Below the pieces are notes generated by a model, which saw nothing but the letters and a program-made list of their open reading frames with translations, searched no databases and was not told the DNA's origin. Below are positions 25,002-33,580 of a DNA stretch of 34,736 nucleotides, piece after piece (within the stretch, counting starts at the first letter, position 1; each line of letters opens with the position of its first letter). The position numbers were made by a program, and so were the translations under genes. Source of the stretch: Paenibacillus ihuae (GTDB lineage Bacteria; Bacillota; Bacilli; Paenibacillales; Paenibacillaceae); assembly GCF_001368795.1 (NCBI RefSeq), contig NZ_LN831198.1, forward strand, positions 3,299,412 through 3,334,147. The letters run 5' to 3'.

Positions 25002-25565
25002 TTATTTAACTTCAGTTGCTCCAGTCACTTTACCTTCCATAACAGCGGATGCTTGTACATCTGCATTTGCAAAGTACAGGTTTCCGTCAATTGTAGCGTC
25101 TTTATACAGGTTGAAGCCGTTAGCTTCTACGTAAACGTCACCTTTGATCGTTCCGCCTTGCACTCTGAAGTTTTCACTTTGTACAGTCACTTTAGGTGCA
25201 GTAAGGGTGTAGCTTGCTGTAACATTGTGGTCAGCATCCTGGGCATACAGGGCAAGCTTACGGTAAATTGCATTTTCGGCAGCGCCTTTATCATGGAATT
25301 CACCGGCTACAACAACATCTTGATCTATTGTCAGGTCATTAAGAATTGCTACGATCCAGGTACCTTCTGCGCTTACTGCTTTAAGGAATGGATCTTGTTC
25401 TTTAACAATGGATGCTGTAGATACTGCATCTGTCTGTGCAGCAGCTGTAGGAGCAGTTGTAGCTGTAGCAGCCGCTTCATTACCTTCATTGTTATTATTC
25501 GAACCGCAACCCGACAACAATGCAGCAGAAATACCGGCAACCAGCAAAACTTTAACAAATTTCAT
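25002..25565 (-). CDS. Surface lipoprotein with bactofilin-like beta-helix region
   Basis: The signal MKFVKVLLVAGISAALLSGC has lipobox LSGC (Cys20). An Asn run and an Ala/Thr-rich linker of about 30 residues (EAAATATTAPTAAAQTDA) follow, as in lipoproteins that reach out through a thick wall. The C-terminal half alternates hydrophobic and polar residues in short repeats (IKGDVYVEANGF, ATIDGNLYFANADV, MEGKVTG). This looks like the right-handed beta-helix rungs of bactofilins (polymer-forming cytoskeletal family); that link is inference. AGGGGG precedes the ATG. It is monocistronic, with its own palindrome-controlled promoter and terminator. Confidence 0.75.
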   Translation of the reverse strand: MKFVKVLLVAGISAALLSGCGSNNNNEGNEAAATATTAPTAAAQTDAVSTASIVKEQDPFLKAVSAEGTWIVAILNDLTIDQDVVVAGEFHDKGAAENAIYRKLALYAQDADHNVTASYTLTAPKVTVQSENFRVQGGTIKGDVYVEANGFNLYKDATIDGNLYFANADVQASAVMEGKVTGATEVK

Positions 25566-25598
25566 TTTTAAATCCCCCTATTTCTTTTTAATAACTAT

Positions 25599-25640
25599 AT
25601 TATATATTAAAATTTGAAAAATATCACGTGATATTTTTCA
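25599..25640 (-). promoter_or_regulatory. Promoter with perfect 26-bp palindrome
   Basis: Bases 25615-25640 are a perfect palindrome with half-site TGAAAAATATCAC and no spacer, centred on CACGTG. On the minus strand the -10 box TATAAT (complement of 25599-25604) lies 17 bases from GTGATA (complement of 25622-25627), so the palindrome covers the -35 region of the lipoprotein gene, 50 to 75 bases before its start. It lacks a T-tract placed as for termination, and the upstream gene has its own terminator, so an operator is the best reading. The bound protein is unknown. Confidence 0.65.
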
Positions 25641-25701
25641 CAAAATTGTGTCGCTACATGAAAGTGCAAAAAACGGCTTCTAACAATTTATCAGAAAAAA
25701 T

Positions 25702-25729
25702 AAAGACACTGCAGAATGCCAGCGTCTTT
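25702..25729 (-). terminator. Terminator of the methyltransferase gene
   Basis: On the minus strand AAAGACGCTG (complement of 25720-25729) pairs fully with CAGTGTCTTT (complement of 25702-25711), with one G-T pair and an eight-base loop. ATTTTTTC follows. It begins ten bases after the methyltransferase stop codon. Confidence 0.85.
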
Positions 25730-25738
25730 ATGGTTCCG

Positions 25739-26392
25739 CTATTTCTTTGCTGTTACCAGAATAGCAACAATTTTATGGTCATTACCGTGCATATCGGTGA
25801 ACTCATATACTTTGTCCGCTAATTCAACTTCGCTGAACTCAGCAAACAGGGTCTCCAGTTCTTCACGCGTAGTGTAATAATGCGGAATATCTTCCTCGCC
25901 GGGTCTTCCCCCAACAAATGTATTGCTGTCGATCTCCTCACCAATCCCGTAAGTGGGATCTTCAGTCGTCACAAAATCAGTTACTACCGTTCCGCCTTTC
26001 TTGAGTACACGATGTATCTCATGGATTCCTTGCCGGATGTCTTCCCTGACTCCGTGCCCTTGAACCCATATACATAACACACCGTCAAACCTCTGATCCT
26101 CCAAAGTCATCGCGTACATATTCTGCACACTGTATTCCACATCATAGGTTCCATATTGTTCCACAAGCTGTCTGGTTAGCTCCACACCTGTAGGTGAGAG
26201 ATCGCTTGCATGTATATGAAAGCCCTGATCAGCCAAAAAAAGCGTATGCCGGCCTGTGCCGCAGCCCAAATCCAGAATAGAGGTACAGCCGTTGTCTGTA
26301 AATCGCTTCGCAGCCTCCACTACGGTATCTAATACTTCAATTTGCGTTTTTCCCTGCTCCACATAAATTGCTTCCCAGCTGCCATTTTTCAT
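25739..26392 (-). CDS. Class I SAM-dependent methyltransferase
   Basis: Motif I, ILDLGCGTGRH at residues 39-49, is the SAM-binding glycine loop. An acidic residue after strand 2 (HASDLSP) and motif IV-like FDGVLCIWVQGH follow. Length (217) and order fit the broad UbiE/Tam-like class that methylates small molecules; the substrate is not predictable. AAAGGAG precedes the ATG by about ten bases. It is divergent from the serine hydrolase gene across 258 bases in which I see no further gene. Confidence 0.88.
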   Translation of the reverse strand: MKNGSWEAIYVEQGKTQIEVLDTVVEAAKRFTDNGCTSILDLGCGTGRHTLFLADQGFHIHASDLSPTGVELTRQLVEQYGTYDVEYSVQNMYAMTLEDQRFDGVLCIWVQGHGVREDIRQGIHEIHRVLKKGGTVVTDFVTTEDPTYGIGEEIDSNTFVGGRPGEEDIPHYYTTREELETLFAEFSEVELADKVYEFTDMHGNDHKIVAILVTAKK

Positions 26393-26650
26393 AAGCTATG
26401 ATCTCCTTTCCTCAGTGTAAAATATCCATCCAGAGCTAAATATACCATTTATCCGTTCGGACTGACGCCTAGTTAAGTCACACATGAGACATTTTAGCCA
26501 TCTGAACATTGTTCGTCTTCTCCCTTCAAAAGACTTTGAATTTATGGCGCATTTTCGCTTTTTCACATGCGGGCTGGTACACTATTTATCAGATATGTAC
26601 AATGAAACGAAAGATACAGCAATACAACGGCATAGGAAAGGAATTCCGCA

Positions 26651-27595
26651 ATGAATACATCTCAACTGTACGCAGCACTTGCGCCGCAGAATTTACGCAG
26701 CTGTCTGATCAGCCGGGAAGGCCGGCTTATTTATCAACATTATAGAGAGTCTCACACTGTAACCCAGATTGCCAAAATCAACTCCTGCACCAAAAGCATT
26801 CTGTCCGCGCTGATCTGCATCGCTATCGGACAAGACTTGCTTCCGCAGCCTTCTGCTCCGCTGTCGCAATTTTATCCCCAGCTTCAGCTGGATGCGGATA
26901 AGCGCAAGGCAGCCATCACCCTGGAGCAATTATTAACGATGTCCGCAGGGTTCAACTGGACGGAATTTGGCGGGCAGAACTCTTTTCCCCGGATGACCCG
27001 GTCGGAGAACTGGACGGATTACGTGCTGCAGCAGAAGCTGTCGCATAATCCCGGTGAGCATATGGAATACAATTCCGGTGTCTCCCAGCTGCTGTCGGCT
27101 ATTCTGGTACAAGGAACAGGGATGCCCACTGCCCGGTTTGCCGAGTTATACCTGTTCGGTCCGCTTGGGATTGAACAATATGAGTGGGAGCAGGATCCGC
27201 AAGGGATTCATACCGGAGGATTCGGGCTTCGCCTGCGGCCGTCCGATCTGCTGACGTTTGGCCAGCTCTACTTGCAGCAAGGGAATTGGGCGGACCAGCA
27301 GCTAATCCCTTCCGATCTGATTACCCGCTCCACGCAAACCGCCATGCAGGGGGAAGCGCCCCGGCGCGGCGGCTACGGCTGGCATTGGTGGACAGACAGC
27401 TATGCTATGGCAGCAAACGTTACCCATGGATCTGTATTACACTATTATTACGCCAGAGGGTATGGTGGGCAATTTGTTTATGTACTTCCTGCCCTTGAGA
27501 CCGTTGTTGTTCTAACACAAGATCACCAGGGCAAGCAGAAGAAACCTCCTGTAGATGTGTTCCGCGAATGGATCGCTCCGCTGCTCGTTGAATAA
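26651..27595 (+). CDS. Serine hydrolase of the beta-lactamase/penicillin-binding fold
   Basis: The SxxK motif SCTK at Ser45-Lys48 is followed by the conserved Tyr of the second motif in HMEYNSGVSQLL (Tyr140), then GGFGLRLRPSDLLTFGQLYL and GYGWHWW. These mark the class C-like serine hydrolase family that includes esterases and 6-aminohexanoate-dimer hydrolase. There is no signal peptide, so the protein is likely cytoplasmic and more probably an esterase or amidase than a beta-lactamase. AAAGGA lies eight bases before the ATG. Length (314) is usual. It stands alone, with a hairpin 47 bases beyond the stop. Confidence 0.85.
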   Translation: MNTSQLYAALAPQNLRSCLISREGRLIYQHYRESHTVTQIAKINSCTKSILSALICIAIGQDLLPQPSAPLSQFYPQLQLDADKRKAAITLEQLLTMSAGFNWTEFGGQNSFPRMTRSENWTDYVLQQKLSHNPGEHMEYNSGVSQLLSAILVQGTGMPTARFAELYLFGPLGIEQYEWEQDPQGIHTGGFGLRLRPSDLLTFGQLYLQQGNWADQQLIPSDLITRSTQTAMQGEAPRRGGYGWHWWTDSYAMAANVTHGSVLHYYYARGYGGQFVYVLPALETVVVLTQDHQGKQKKPPVDVFREWIAPLLVE

Positions 27596-27641
27596 GCCCT
27601 CTGAGAAAGACCTTGCCCCCTAATATTCAGCTAGAAAATGC

Positions 27642-27685
27642 ATAAGTCCCCGTCTACCTTATAAACCTAGGTAACGGGGACTTAT
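27642..27685. terminator. Long hairpin after the serine hydrolase gene
   Basis: ATAAGTCCCCGT (27642-27653) and ACGGGGACTTAT (27674-27685) are exact complements, and ACCT/AGGT inside lengthen the stem. It is 47 bases after the stop codon and probably ends transcription, but neither strand has a clean T-tract after it, so it might instead be the edge of the structured stretch that follows. Confidence 0.5.
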
Positions 27686-28020
27686 GTGTCCAATCCAATA
27701 TTCAATTCAATCATTTCCTCCAGCAACAATCCATATCCCTGACATGGTAATTGTTAATTCATATTCGGCATTTCCCGTTCGCTCCGTAATCGGAGTATTG
27801 CTCCATGTCCTGCATATGGGATGAGTTCCCCGCGTACACGATTACACGAAAAACGTTTTCACGGACGTTTTTCCTACTGTGTCAACCGTAGTTGTACGCT
27901 TCGCTAACCTGCTTCAACGGAATCACGCTCCTTCGACTGCAAGATGTGTCTTGCCTGAAAAGCTTGTTCCTTGTTCATGGTTTCTTTGGGAATCTCTCCT
28001 TCCTTCAATTAATCACCGAT
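27686..28020. repeat. Structured gene-free stretch, possible dispersed repeat
   Basis: This convergent intergenic region carries further hairpins. CTCCG/CGGAG lies at 27782-27786 and 27791-27795. GAAAAACGT/ACGTTTTTC lies at 27848-27856 and 27865-27873, with a T-run on either strand. A minus-strand mini-frame of 24 codons (MNKEQAFQARHILQSKERDS start, about 27978) and a 35-codon open stretch on the plus strand exist, but neither has a properly placed ribosome binding site. Base composition is coding-like, so it may be a decayed gene or a genome-wide repeat; I cannot decide between them. Confidence 0.35.
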
Positions 28021-28300
28021 AAGTAAGCTTCTAAAAACATGTGTTGCAGCTACTTGTTGGTGATGACACTATCTTAGCGCATAATCGCTGAATTTTAAAC
28101 TTTCATAATTTTTCATATTTTGTCGTATTTCCTGGAAAAGCCTATTCCCAGAGATCTGGCCGCCATAACCTAAGAATTGCTCCTTTTTTTGTGGTTTTAC
28201 GTGCAGTTTACAATGTAAAAAAAATATTAAGCCGCAAATGGTGCCGCTATTATTCTAGCCATAACATGGTTATGTCAGCTTGAATTTTTCTCTCTGCCCT
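28021..28300. other. AT-rich gene-free stretch before the ABC ATPase 3' end
   Basis: No open frame with a start and ribosome binding site is present. It has A/T runs near 28185 and 28218 and a short palindrome CATAAC/GTTATG at 28260-28274. The last could slow transcription leaving the ABC operon from the right, but it lacks the usual T-tract. I see nothing else that I can support here. Confidence 0.4.
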
Positions 28301-29062
28301 TTAAAATCCCTTCTGGTTTAACCATGCCGACACGCTCTCTTCCCTGGCTCTGCGGTCCTGGTTAGCCTGTCTGGGTCCGAACCGGTATTCGGCTGCAATC
28401 CTGCCATCCTGCATGTACAGCACCCGTTCAGCAAAGGCAGCAACCCTTGCATCATGCGTAGCGAGCAGGATTGTGGTTCCTGCCTGGTTAATCTCCGCCA
28501 GTATATCCATGATTTCTGCAGCGGATTTTGAGTTGAGCGCGCCGGTGGGTTCATCCCCGAACAGAATATCCGGCTGGTTGATCAGCGCTCTGCAGATCGC
28601 AGCCCGCTGCAATTGCCCGCCCGAAACCTCCGTAATTCCGCGCTCTGCAAGAGTGGCGATTCCGGTTTTTCTCATCAGCTCTGCGGCCCGCACATTAATG
28701 GCGCTGCGACTGCTGGCTTTGGCACGGTAGGCCGGCAGAATGATATTATCGCGGAGGTTCAGGTTTTTCAACAGATGCATCTGTTGAAAAACAAACCCCA
28801 TTCTGCGCAGCCGCAGCCCGGCTAATTGCTCTTCGGATAAGCGCCCTAGTTCCTGCCCGTTAAAAATAACCGTTCCCTCAGTCGCGCGGTCCATCCCGCT
28901 GACCGTATGCAGTAAGGTTGATTTACCGGAGCCTGAGGGTCCCATCAGCGCAATAAATTCGCCTTGTCCAATCTGCAGGTCGATCCCCTGCAAAACCTGC
29001 TGCCGGAGCTGCCGGCCGTTTTCATAGGCTTTGCTAAGCTTTTTTGTCTCCAGAATATGCAT
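28301..29062 (-). CDS. ABC transporter ATPase, MacB/LolD type
   Basis: A 253-residue ATPase. Motifs are Walker A GPSGSGKST near residue 41, Q-loop MGFVFQQMHLL, signature VSGGQLQR, Walker B DILFGDEPTGALNSK (catalytic Glu present) and the switch His in LLATHDA. FVFQQMHLL and DEPTGAL place it in the MacB/LolD/BceA branch that works with FtsX-type permeases. It follows such a permease after 13 bases on the same strand and is the last gene of the TetR-MFS-permease operon. These mechanotransmission-type complexes usually act on peptides or lipids at the outer face of the membrane. Confidence 0.92.
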   Translation of the reverse strand: MHILETKKLSKAYENGRQLRQQVLQGIDLQIGQGEFIALMGPSGSGKSTLLHTVSGMDRATEGTVIFNGQELGRLSEEQLAGLRLRRMGFVFQQMHLLKNLNLRDNIILPAYRAKASSRSAINVRAAELMRKTGIATLAERGITEVSGGQLQRAAICRALINQPDILFGDEPTGALNSKSAAEIMDILAEINQAGTTILLATHDARVAAFAERVLYMQDGRIAAEYRFGPRQANQDRRAREESVSAWLNQKGF

Positions 29063-29075
29063 TCTGCCACTCCCC

Positions 29076-31415
29076 CTAATCGGTGATTCCTTTAACTATG
29101 CTGGATCTCTTGATTAATCTGGTCACTCCTAGGGTCGTAATCCCAGCGATCAGGAAAAAGACAAAGGGCAGAAACAGATATGCTGCTGCCGGATGGATCA
29201 CAAGCTGAATCCGCGGGGCTCCCATTAGTGCAGCAGGAACCCGGACCAGGCTTTGCCCGAGGGTGCCAGCGGCAGCAGCGCCGGTTATAATACCTAATCC
29301 GGTGACAGGCAGCATCCTCATCATATATTGGAATGTAATATCCTTTAAGGTAAAGCCGATACTGCGCATCAGCGCAATCTGCGCCACATCCTTGGCCAGC
29401 AGCATGTTCATAAATAACGAAGTGATCAGCACCAGAATAGAAACAGACACAGCTAGGGCGAGCAGTATAACTATTTTCAGCTGCTTAACTGTATTGCCTA
29501 AAGTCTGTTCCAGATACCCTTCAAGCCGGGTAATCTTAGCGGGATGAAACCGCTCTGCATATTGCTCTATCTTTTCCTCAAGCGGAACACCAGGCTTCAC
29601 ATCTGCTGCTACAACGAACCACATTACAGACATAGGATCATAGGCAATCTGCGCTTTGGCCGTCCGGCCTCCATTTGTAATATCCTGATAAATTCCACTG
29701 ACCTTCAGCTCCTCTTCCGTGCCGTTAACCTTCAGAAGCAAGGTGTCACCAACCTTCCGGCCCAGTTCCCTGGCATTCAGAGCCGAAAGGGCTATTTCAC
29801 TCCGGCCCGCCGGGGCAGCTCCGCTTGTATAGGACAACGGAAAAGTGGTGAAGTCGCCCGTTTCCACATTCATATTCTCCCACACCCCGTCGCTGTCCAG
29901 CACCTTAAACCGGCTGGTGACGAGCGGCGAGAATGAGGCAATATCGGGGTCATTGCCGATGTCGGCTACCATCTGCTCGAACCGCTGCAGTGTATCCCCA
30001 TTTTGCTGGAGATCTATCCGGATATCGCTTTGTCCGACACCGAGATAAGAGATAAAGCGCGGCGACTCCAGGGTACTCAGTATATTTACCGGGACAGCAA
30101 TAATGAACAGACAGACGGCAACAACAATAATCAGCAGTAAGAACATTCTAAAGCGGACGTACACATCTTTCAGGCCCAGAAAAACATTGGTATGTATCCA
30201 CTTCCGGTTACTTAGCAGGAACAGTTTGGGTAGTGACTTTGAGCCTTGTGCCGTTCCTGAGCGTAAAGCCTCCACAGCGGAGATCACCTTAAATCTGCGC
30301 AGGACGAGCCGGCAAAAGCTTACAATAATTCCGCAGTTCACAGCAGCCGCCAGAACGGGAACGATCTGCTGCAGCAGACTGGCTGGAGCAGCGCCCAGAT
30401 ACAGCGAAATGTTTGCGGTAAACAACCTTACCAATCCCAAAGACAATGCATACCCGGCAGCTGAAGCGGTTACGGCCAGCACGACATATTTGGCCAGGTA
30501 CAGCCTGCGGATTTCCTTCTGTGCAATCCCGATCGCTTTCATTACACCGATCTCCCGGTAATCCTCCTCGATCGCTGCTAGCATCGTAAATCTCAGGCAC
30601 AGCATAGCGATTACCATCAGCAGCAAGCTTACCAGAATGATTACAGCTGCAATCACACCGTCCGTTAAGGCGTTTAGTGTCTTAATTAAAGAGTAATCGA
30701 TAGATGGACCTTTCTGTGGCAGCCCGGAGTTCTGATAAGCATTGCGGAACTCGCTGAGACGGCTGAGGTCCTTCAGTTGAAATTCGATCAGCGTCTCGGT
30801 TTCGCCGAGATTCTGTCTCAGTGCTGTATAATCCGCACCGCTGACCACAAAACGTTTAGAGCTGACGATATTTGGGTTCATCTGCGGATCACGGACAAAA
30901 TCGGTAATCCTGAACTTTCGCATGAATTTCCCGTCTGACACCGTGACGGTATCTCCGAGGTTCAGATTGTTCTGGAGCTTGTAATAGATCGGAACGGCGA
31001 CCTCTCCCCGTGATACGGTGATAATCTGATTATGTAAATTCAACAGCAGATCAAACTCACGGTTCTGAATAACAAATCCTATATCCATAACACTTACAGC
31101 TTCTGACGTTGTACTGTCCCCCAGAGTAACATCCGAGCCGTCGATATTAAGCATTTCCACCGTCTGCTGAGCCTTTACAAGCCGGTTCTCCGCTGCAAAG
31201 TTCCTGATTTCACGGTCATCTACAGTACCTGAATGCATCTGGACAAAATGTGGAGCCCTGGACACCACCAGCAGATGATTAAGGGACCCGGTCAATTCTC
31301 CAATAATATGAGCAGCACTGGAAGCAAGCAAAGCCGACAGCATGATAAAAATAAACAAACCGGCTGTTATACTTTTCTTTCGCAGTACATCCTTTTTTAA
31401 CATCCGCAGCAGCAT
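29076..31415 (-). CDS. FtsX-like ABC permease (two FtsX units)
   Basis: A 779-residue membrane protein with one N-terminal helix (SITAGLFIFIMLSALLASS) and an extracytoplasmic domain of about 200 residues. A three-helix FtsX block with YREIGVMKAIGIAQKEIRRL (about residue 285) follows. Then come another helix, a second outside domain, and a final FtsX block with QIALMRSIGFTLKDITF near residue 690. This duplicated plan is usual for lone FtsX permeases that work with a separate ATPase as homologues of MacB/YknZ. ATG 31415 is chosen for its AAGGGAG site and family-like start MLLRMLKKD; GTG 31436 overlaps the MFS stop (GTGA) and is possible by coupling. Confidence 0.88.
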   Translation of the reverse strand: MLLRMLKKDVLRKKSITAGLFIFIMLSALLASSAAHIIGELTGSLNHLLVVSRAPHFVQMHSGTVDDREIRNFAAENRLVKAQQTVEMLNIDGSDVTLGDSTTSEAVSVMDIGFVIQNREFDLLLNLHNQIITVSRGEVAVPIYYKLQNNLNLGDTVTVSDGKFMRKFRITDFVRDPQMNPNIVSSKRFVVSGADYTALRQNLGETETLIEFQLKDLSRLSEFRNAYQNSGLPQKGPSIDYSLIKTLNALTDGVIAAVIILVSLLLMVIAMLCLRFTMLAAIEEDYREIGVMKAIGIAQKEIRRLYLAKYVVLAVTASAAGYALSLGLVRLFTANISLYLGAAPASLLQQIVPVLAAAVNCGIIVSFCRLVLRRFKVISAVEALRSGTAQGSKSLPKLFLLSNRKWIHTNVFLGLKDVYVRFRMFLLLIIVVAVCLFIIAVPVNILSTLESPRFISYLGVGQSDIRIDLQQNGDTLQRFEQMVADIGNDPDIASFSPLVTSRFKVLDSDGVWENMNVETGDFTTFPLSYTSGAAPAGRSEIALSALNARELGRKVGDTLLLKVNGTEEELKVSGIYQDITNGGRTAKAQIAYDPMSVMWFVVAADVKPGVPLEEKIEQYAERFHPAKITRLEGYLEQTLGNTVKQLKIVILLALAVSVSILVLITSLFMNMLLAKDVAQIALMRSIGFTLKDITFQYMMRMLPVTGLGIITGAAAAGTLGQSLVRVPAALMGAPRIQLVIHPAAAYLFLPFVFFLIAGITTLGVTRLIKRSSIVKGITD

Positions 31416-31432
31416 CTGGCGCTCTACTCCCT

Positions 31433-32728
31433 TCACTTTCTATAGTGATGATCTTCAAGTCTCCGGATTGATTGCAGCCCTGGTATCAGCAGTGCTGTGA
31501 GCATTAGCAGCATGCCGGAGATCAGAATCAGGAGGCCGGTTCCCCGCCCTTCACCCGTCCCGATCACCTGTCCTACCGAAGAAGCAAGTCTGCCTCCTTC
31601 GATCAGCAGCGGGTTAAAAACATCATCCGCCAGTACACCAGCCAAAACATATGCAGCCACGTATCCAAGCTGTGAGAGGAGGCCGATCAGCCCCCAGGCT
31701 CTTCCCTGCGCCTCATTAGCAATGTTCGTACGGATCAGTACGTCGGCACTGGCATTCACAAACGGAAGCGCCGCGAAAAATAGAAATCCGGCACCCGTAA
31801 TCCAGTACACATTCGTTGTCACCCCCACCATCGCGAAGAAGAATCCGGCACCGCCTAAGCTTGCGGTCAGTATTGTAAAATACTTCCCCTTAATCCGGAA
31901 GATGCCGATAATGAAACTGCCGGCCAGCATGCCTACCGCACTGATGGATTCAATCGTACCGAGCGTCTGTGCATCCGTGAACGGGAGCAGCAGCGGCGTA
32001 AACAGCGTCTGCAGAAAGCCGATAAAAAAAGTTACAAGGGACAGCAAAGCCGTAAGCTGCATAACCCCCCTGGACGATCCAACAATTTGCCAGCCTATTT
32101 TGAGATCCTCCGCGAAGGACTGACGGGCTGGAGCAGAAGGTTCCGCCTTTAGATTTTTTTTCACAGCAAGTAAAGCCAGCACCGTGATCAGAAACGTCAA
32201 AATATCGATCAGCAGAATAGCCTTGATGTCCATGATACGCAGTAAAAAGCCAGCAATAAGCGGGGACAGCAAATATTTCGAGGAGGCGGCAAGCTGCATC
32301 AGACCGCTGGCTTTGGCAAATTGATCTTCGGTCAGAAGATCCGAGATTGACGCTTTGTAGGCCGGCTCCAGCAGGGACGCGAACACAGAGCTGAAGGTAA
32401 TTCCAACATATATTTGCCAAAGAGAAGGCTCACCGAGCACCATAACCGCCAGAATGAACACGAGTCCAAAAGCGGAGCAGACGTCCCCGATCAACATCAT
32501 CAGCCTGCGGTCAAACCGGTCAGCCAGCACACCGCCGGCAGGACCGAGCAGAATTGCCGGGAGGAAAGCACACAGGGAGAGAAGGGCAACACTTTCCGCC
32601 GTCTGCGTAAGCTGATATACATACACCCCCAGAGCAAATGCCGTCAGACCGCTTCCGATGCTGGACACCCACTCGCCGATCCATATCACTATAAAGCTGC
32701 CAAACGACTTCCGGCTTCTGTTCCCCAT
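31433..32728 (-). CDS. MFS exporter (EntS/Mef-like)
   Basis: A 431-residue major facilitator protein with about twelve hydrophobic helices. The motif A-like loop GGVLADRFDRRLMMLIGD lies between helices 2 and 3, and the order matches the MFS_3 branch of siderophore and macrolide exporters (EntS, MefA). A long cytoplasmic linker after helix 6 (VKKNLKAEPSAPARQSFAED) is typical. It follows the TetR gene by 21 bases and runs into the FtsX permease. It should be co-induced with the ABC pair when the repressor is released. Confidence 0.9.
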   Translation of the reverse strand: MGNRSRKSFGSFIVIWIGEWVSSIGSGLTAFALGVYVYQLTQTAESVALLSLCAFLPAILLGPAGGVLADRFDRRLMMLIGDVCSAFGLVFILAVMVLGEPSLWQIYVGITFSSVFASLLEPAYKASISDLLTEDQFAKASGLMQLAASSKYLLSPLIAGFLLRIMDIKAILLIDILTFLITVLALLAVKKNLKAEPSAPARQSFAEDLKIGWQIVGSSRGVMQLTALLSLVTFFIGFLQTLFTPLLLPFTDAQTLGTIESISAVGMLAGSFIIGIFRIKGKYFTILTASLGGAGFFFAMVGVTTNVYWITGAGFLFFAALPFVNASADVLIRTNIANEAQGRAWGLIGLLSQLGYVAAYVLAGVLADDVFNPLLIEGGRLASSVGQVIGTGEGRGTGLLILISGMLLMLTALLIPGLQSIRRLEDHHYRK

Positions 32729-32749
32729 TCCCGTCCCCCTGCTGACTGC

Positions 32750-33388
32750 TCAGTCTTCTGCCGGCTGCTCAAACATCTGCATTACATAACCTAAGCTGCC
32801 TTGCTGTGCACCCAGCATAAGCTCCATCGTATGGATAAAAGCTTGTATTTTACGCATAAGCTCCTCAGGCTGCCATTTGAAAATCCCTTCGTCAAACAGG
32901 AACTGTGAAGCTGTCAGCAGAAATTCCACCGACTCCTGCGGATACGGGGTATGAAACACTTTCTCCTCTATGCCTTGCTCAATCACGCCGGTCAATACAG
33001 GCGTCAGCCGTAAAATGGTTTCAGCTAAGCTTCTTTGGTGAAGCAGCGCATTCTCGGACTGGTGAAACTGCTCAATCAGCTGCTCCTTAGAGGCTGAATC
33101 CGGCTTCTGGGCCATGATGATCTGCAAAAGCTTCTCGTGGACAGTCAGGTCTGGGCGCGCGGCTATCCTTCCGGCTGCAGTAACTGCGGTATCGATATAG
33201 CGCATTACAACTGCATCCATGACCTCCTCCTTCGATTTAAAGTAATAATAGAAAGTTCCTTTCGCTATACCAACAGCCTGAAGAAGATCATTTACGGTCG
33301 TTTTGGCGTACCCTTTACTGAAAAACAGCATTTCTGCCGTATCTAAAATTTCATTTTTGCGTTCTTCCGGTTCTTTGGATATTCTCAT
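32750..33388 (-). CDS. TetR family repressor of the MFS-ABC operon
   Basis: The N-terminal helix-turn-helix is near-canonical (KTTVNDLLQAVGIAKGTFYYY, then FKSKEEV), and the rest is a helical ligand-binding domain; total 212 residues. ATG 33388 is preferred because GGAGG lies eight bases before it; a TTG at 33403 includes the site itself. It is the first gene of the operon and the operator lies within its own promoter, so autorepression with co-control of the MFS and ABC genes is very likely. The ligand is probably one of the exported compounds. Confidence 0.92.
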   Translation of the reverse strand: MRISKEPEERKNEILDTAEMLFFSKGYAKTTVNDLLQAVGIAKGTFYYYFKSKEEVMDAVVMRYIDTAVTAAGRIAARPDLTVHEKLLQIIMAQKPDSASKEQLIEQFHQSENALLHQRSLAETILRLTPVLTGVIEQGIEEKVFHTPYPQESVEFLLTASQFLFDEGIFKWQPEELMRKIQAFIHTMELMLGAQQGSLGYVMQMFEQPAED

Positions 33389-33406
33389 GGTTCTTTCCTC
33401 CAATTC

Positions 33407-33459
33407 ATAGACCGACCGTCGGTCTATTCCAATTATAGGGATTTATAGCTCCTTGTCAA
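33407..33459 (-). promoter_or_regulatory. TetR-operon promoter with perfect operator
   Basis: On the minus strand TTGACA (complement of 33454-33459), 16 bases and TATAAT (complement of 33432-33437) give a perfect vegetative promoter. Five bases past the -10 box comes a perfect palindrome at 33407-33427, half-site ATAGACCGAC around one central base, covering the expected transcription start. It resembles the AGACCGNNCGGTCT-type sites of LmrA/QdoR-like TetR repressors. This strong promoter is presumably kept off by the repressor. Confidence 0.85.
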
Positions 33460-33482
33460 CGCCTCTTTTAAGCAAAATGCAA

Positions 33483-33520
33483 AAAACACCGTCTGCTTAA
33501 GCTGCGCTGGACGATGTTTT
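33483..33520 (-). terminator. Terminator of the CPBP protease operon
   Basis: On the minus strand AAAACATCGTC (complement of 33510-33520) pairs with GACGGTGTTTT (complement of 33483-33493), with one T-G pair. A run of T follows directly. It lies 60 bases after the CPBP stop codon and separates that operon from the TetR operon promoter. Confidence 0.8.
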
Positions 33521-33580
33521 CACTATCAACTATAGATTTGCTTACTTAAACCACGCTTGCCTGACAGCTCCCGAAGGGTT

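Noticed and set aside
24876..25571. Plus-strand open frame of 231 codons across the lipoprotein gene
   Set aside because: Antisense to a gene with signal peptide, promoter and terminator. The translation is Cys- and Ser-rich in a way typical of reversed Ala/Thr-rich coding sequence.
28260..28274. CATAAC/GTTATG palindrome as terminator of the MFS-ABC operon
   Set aside because: A six-bp AT-rich stem without a following T-run is too weak to call.
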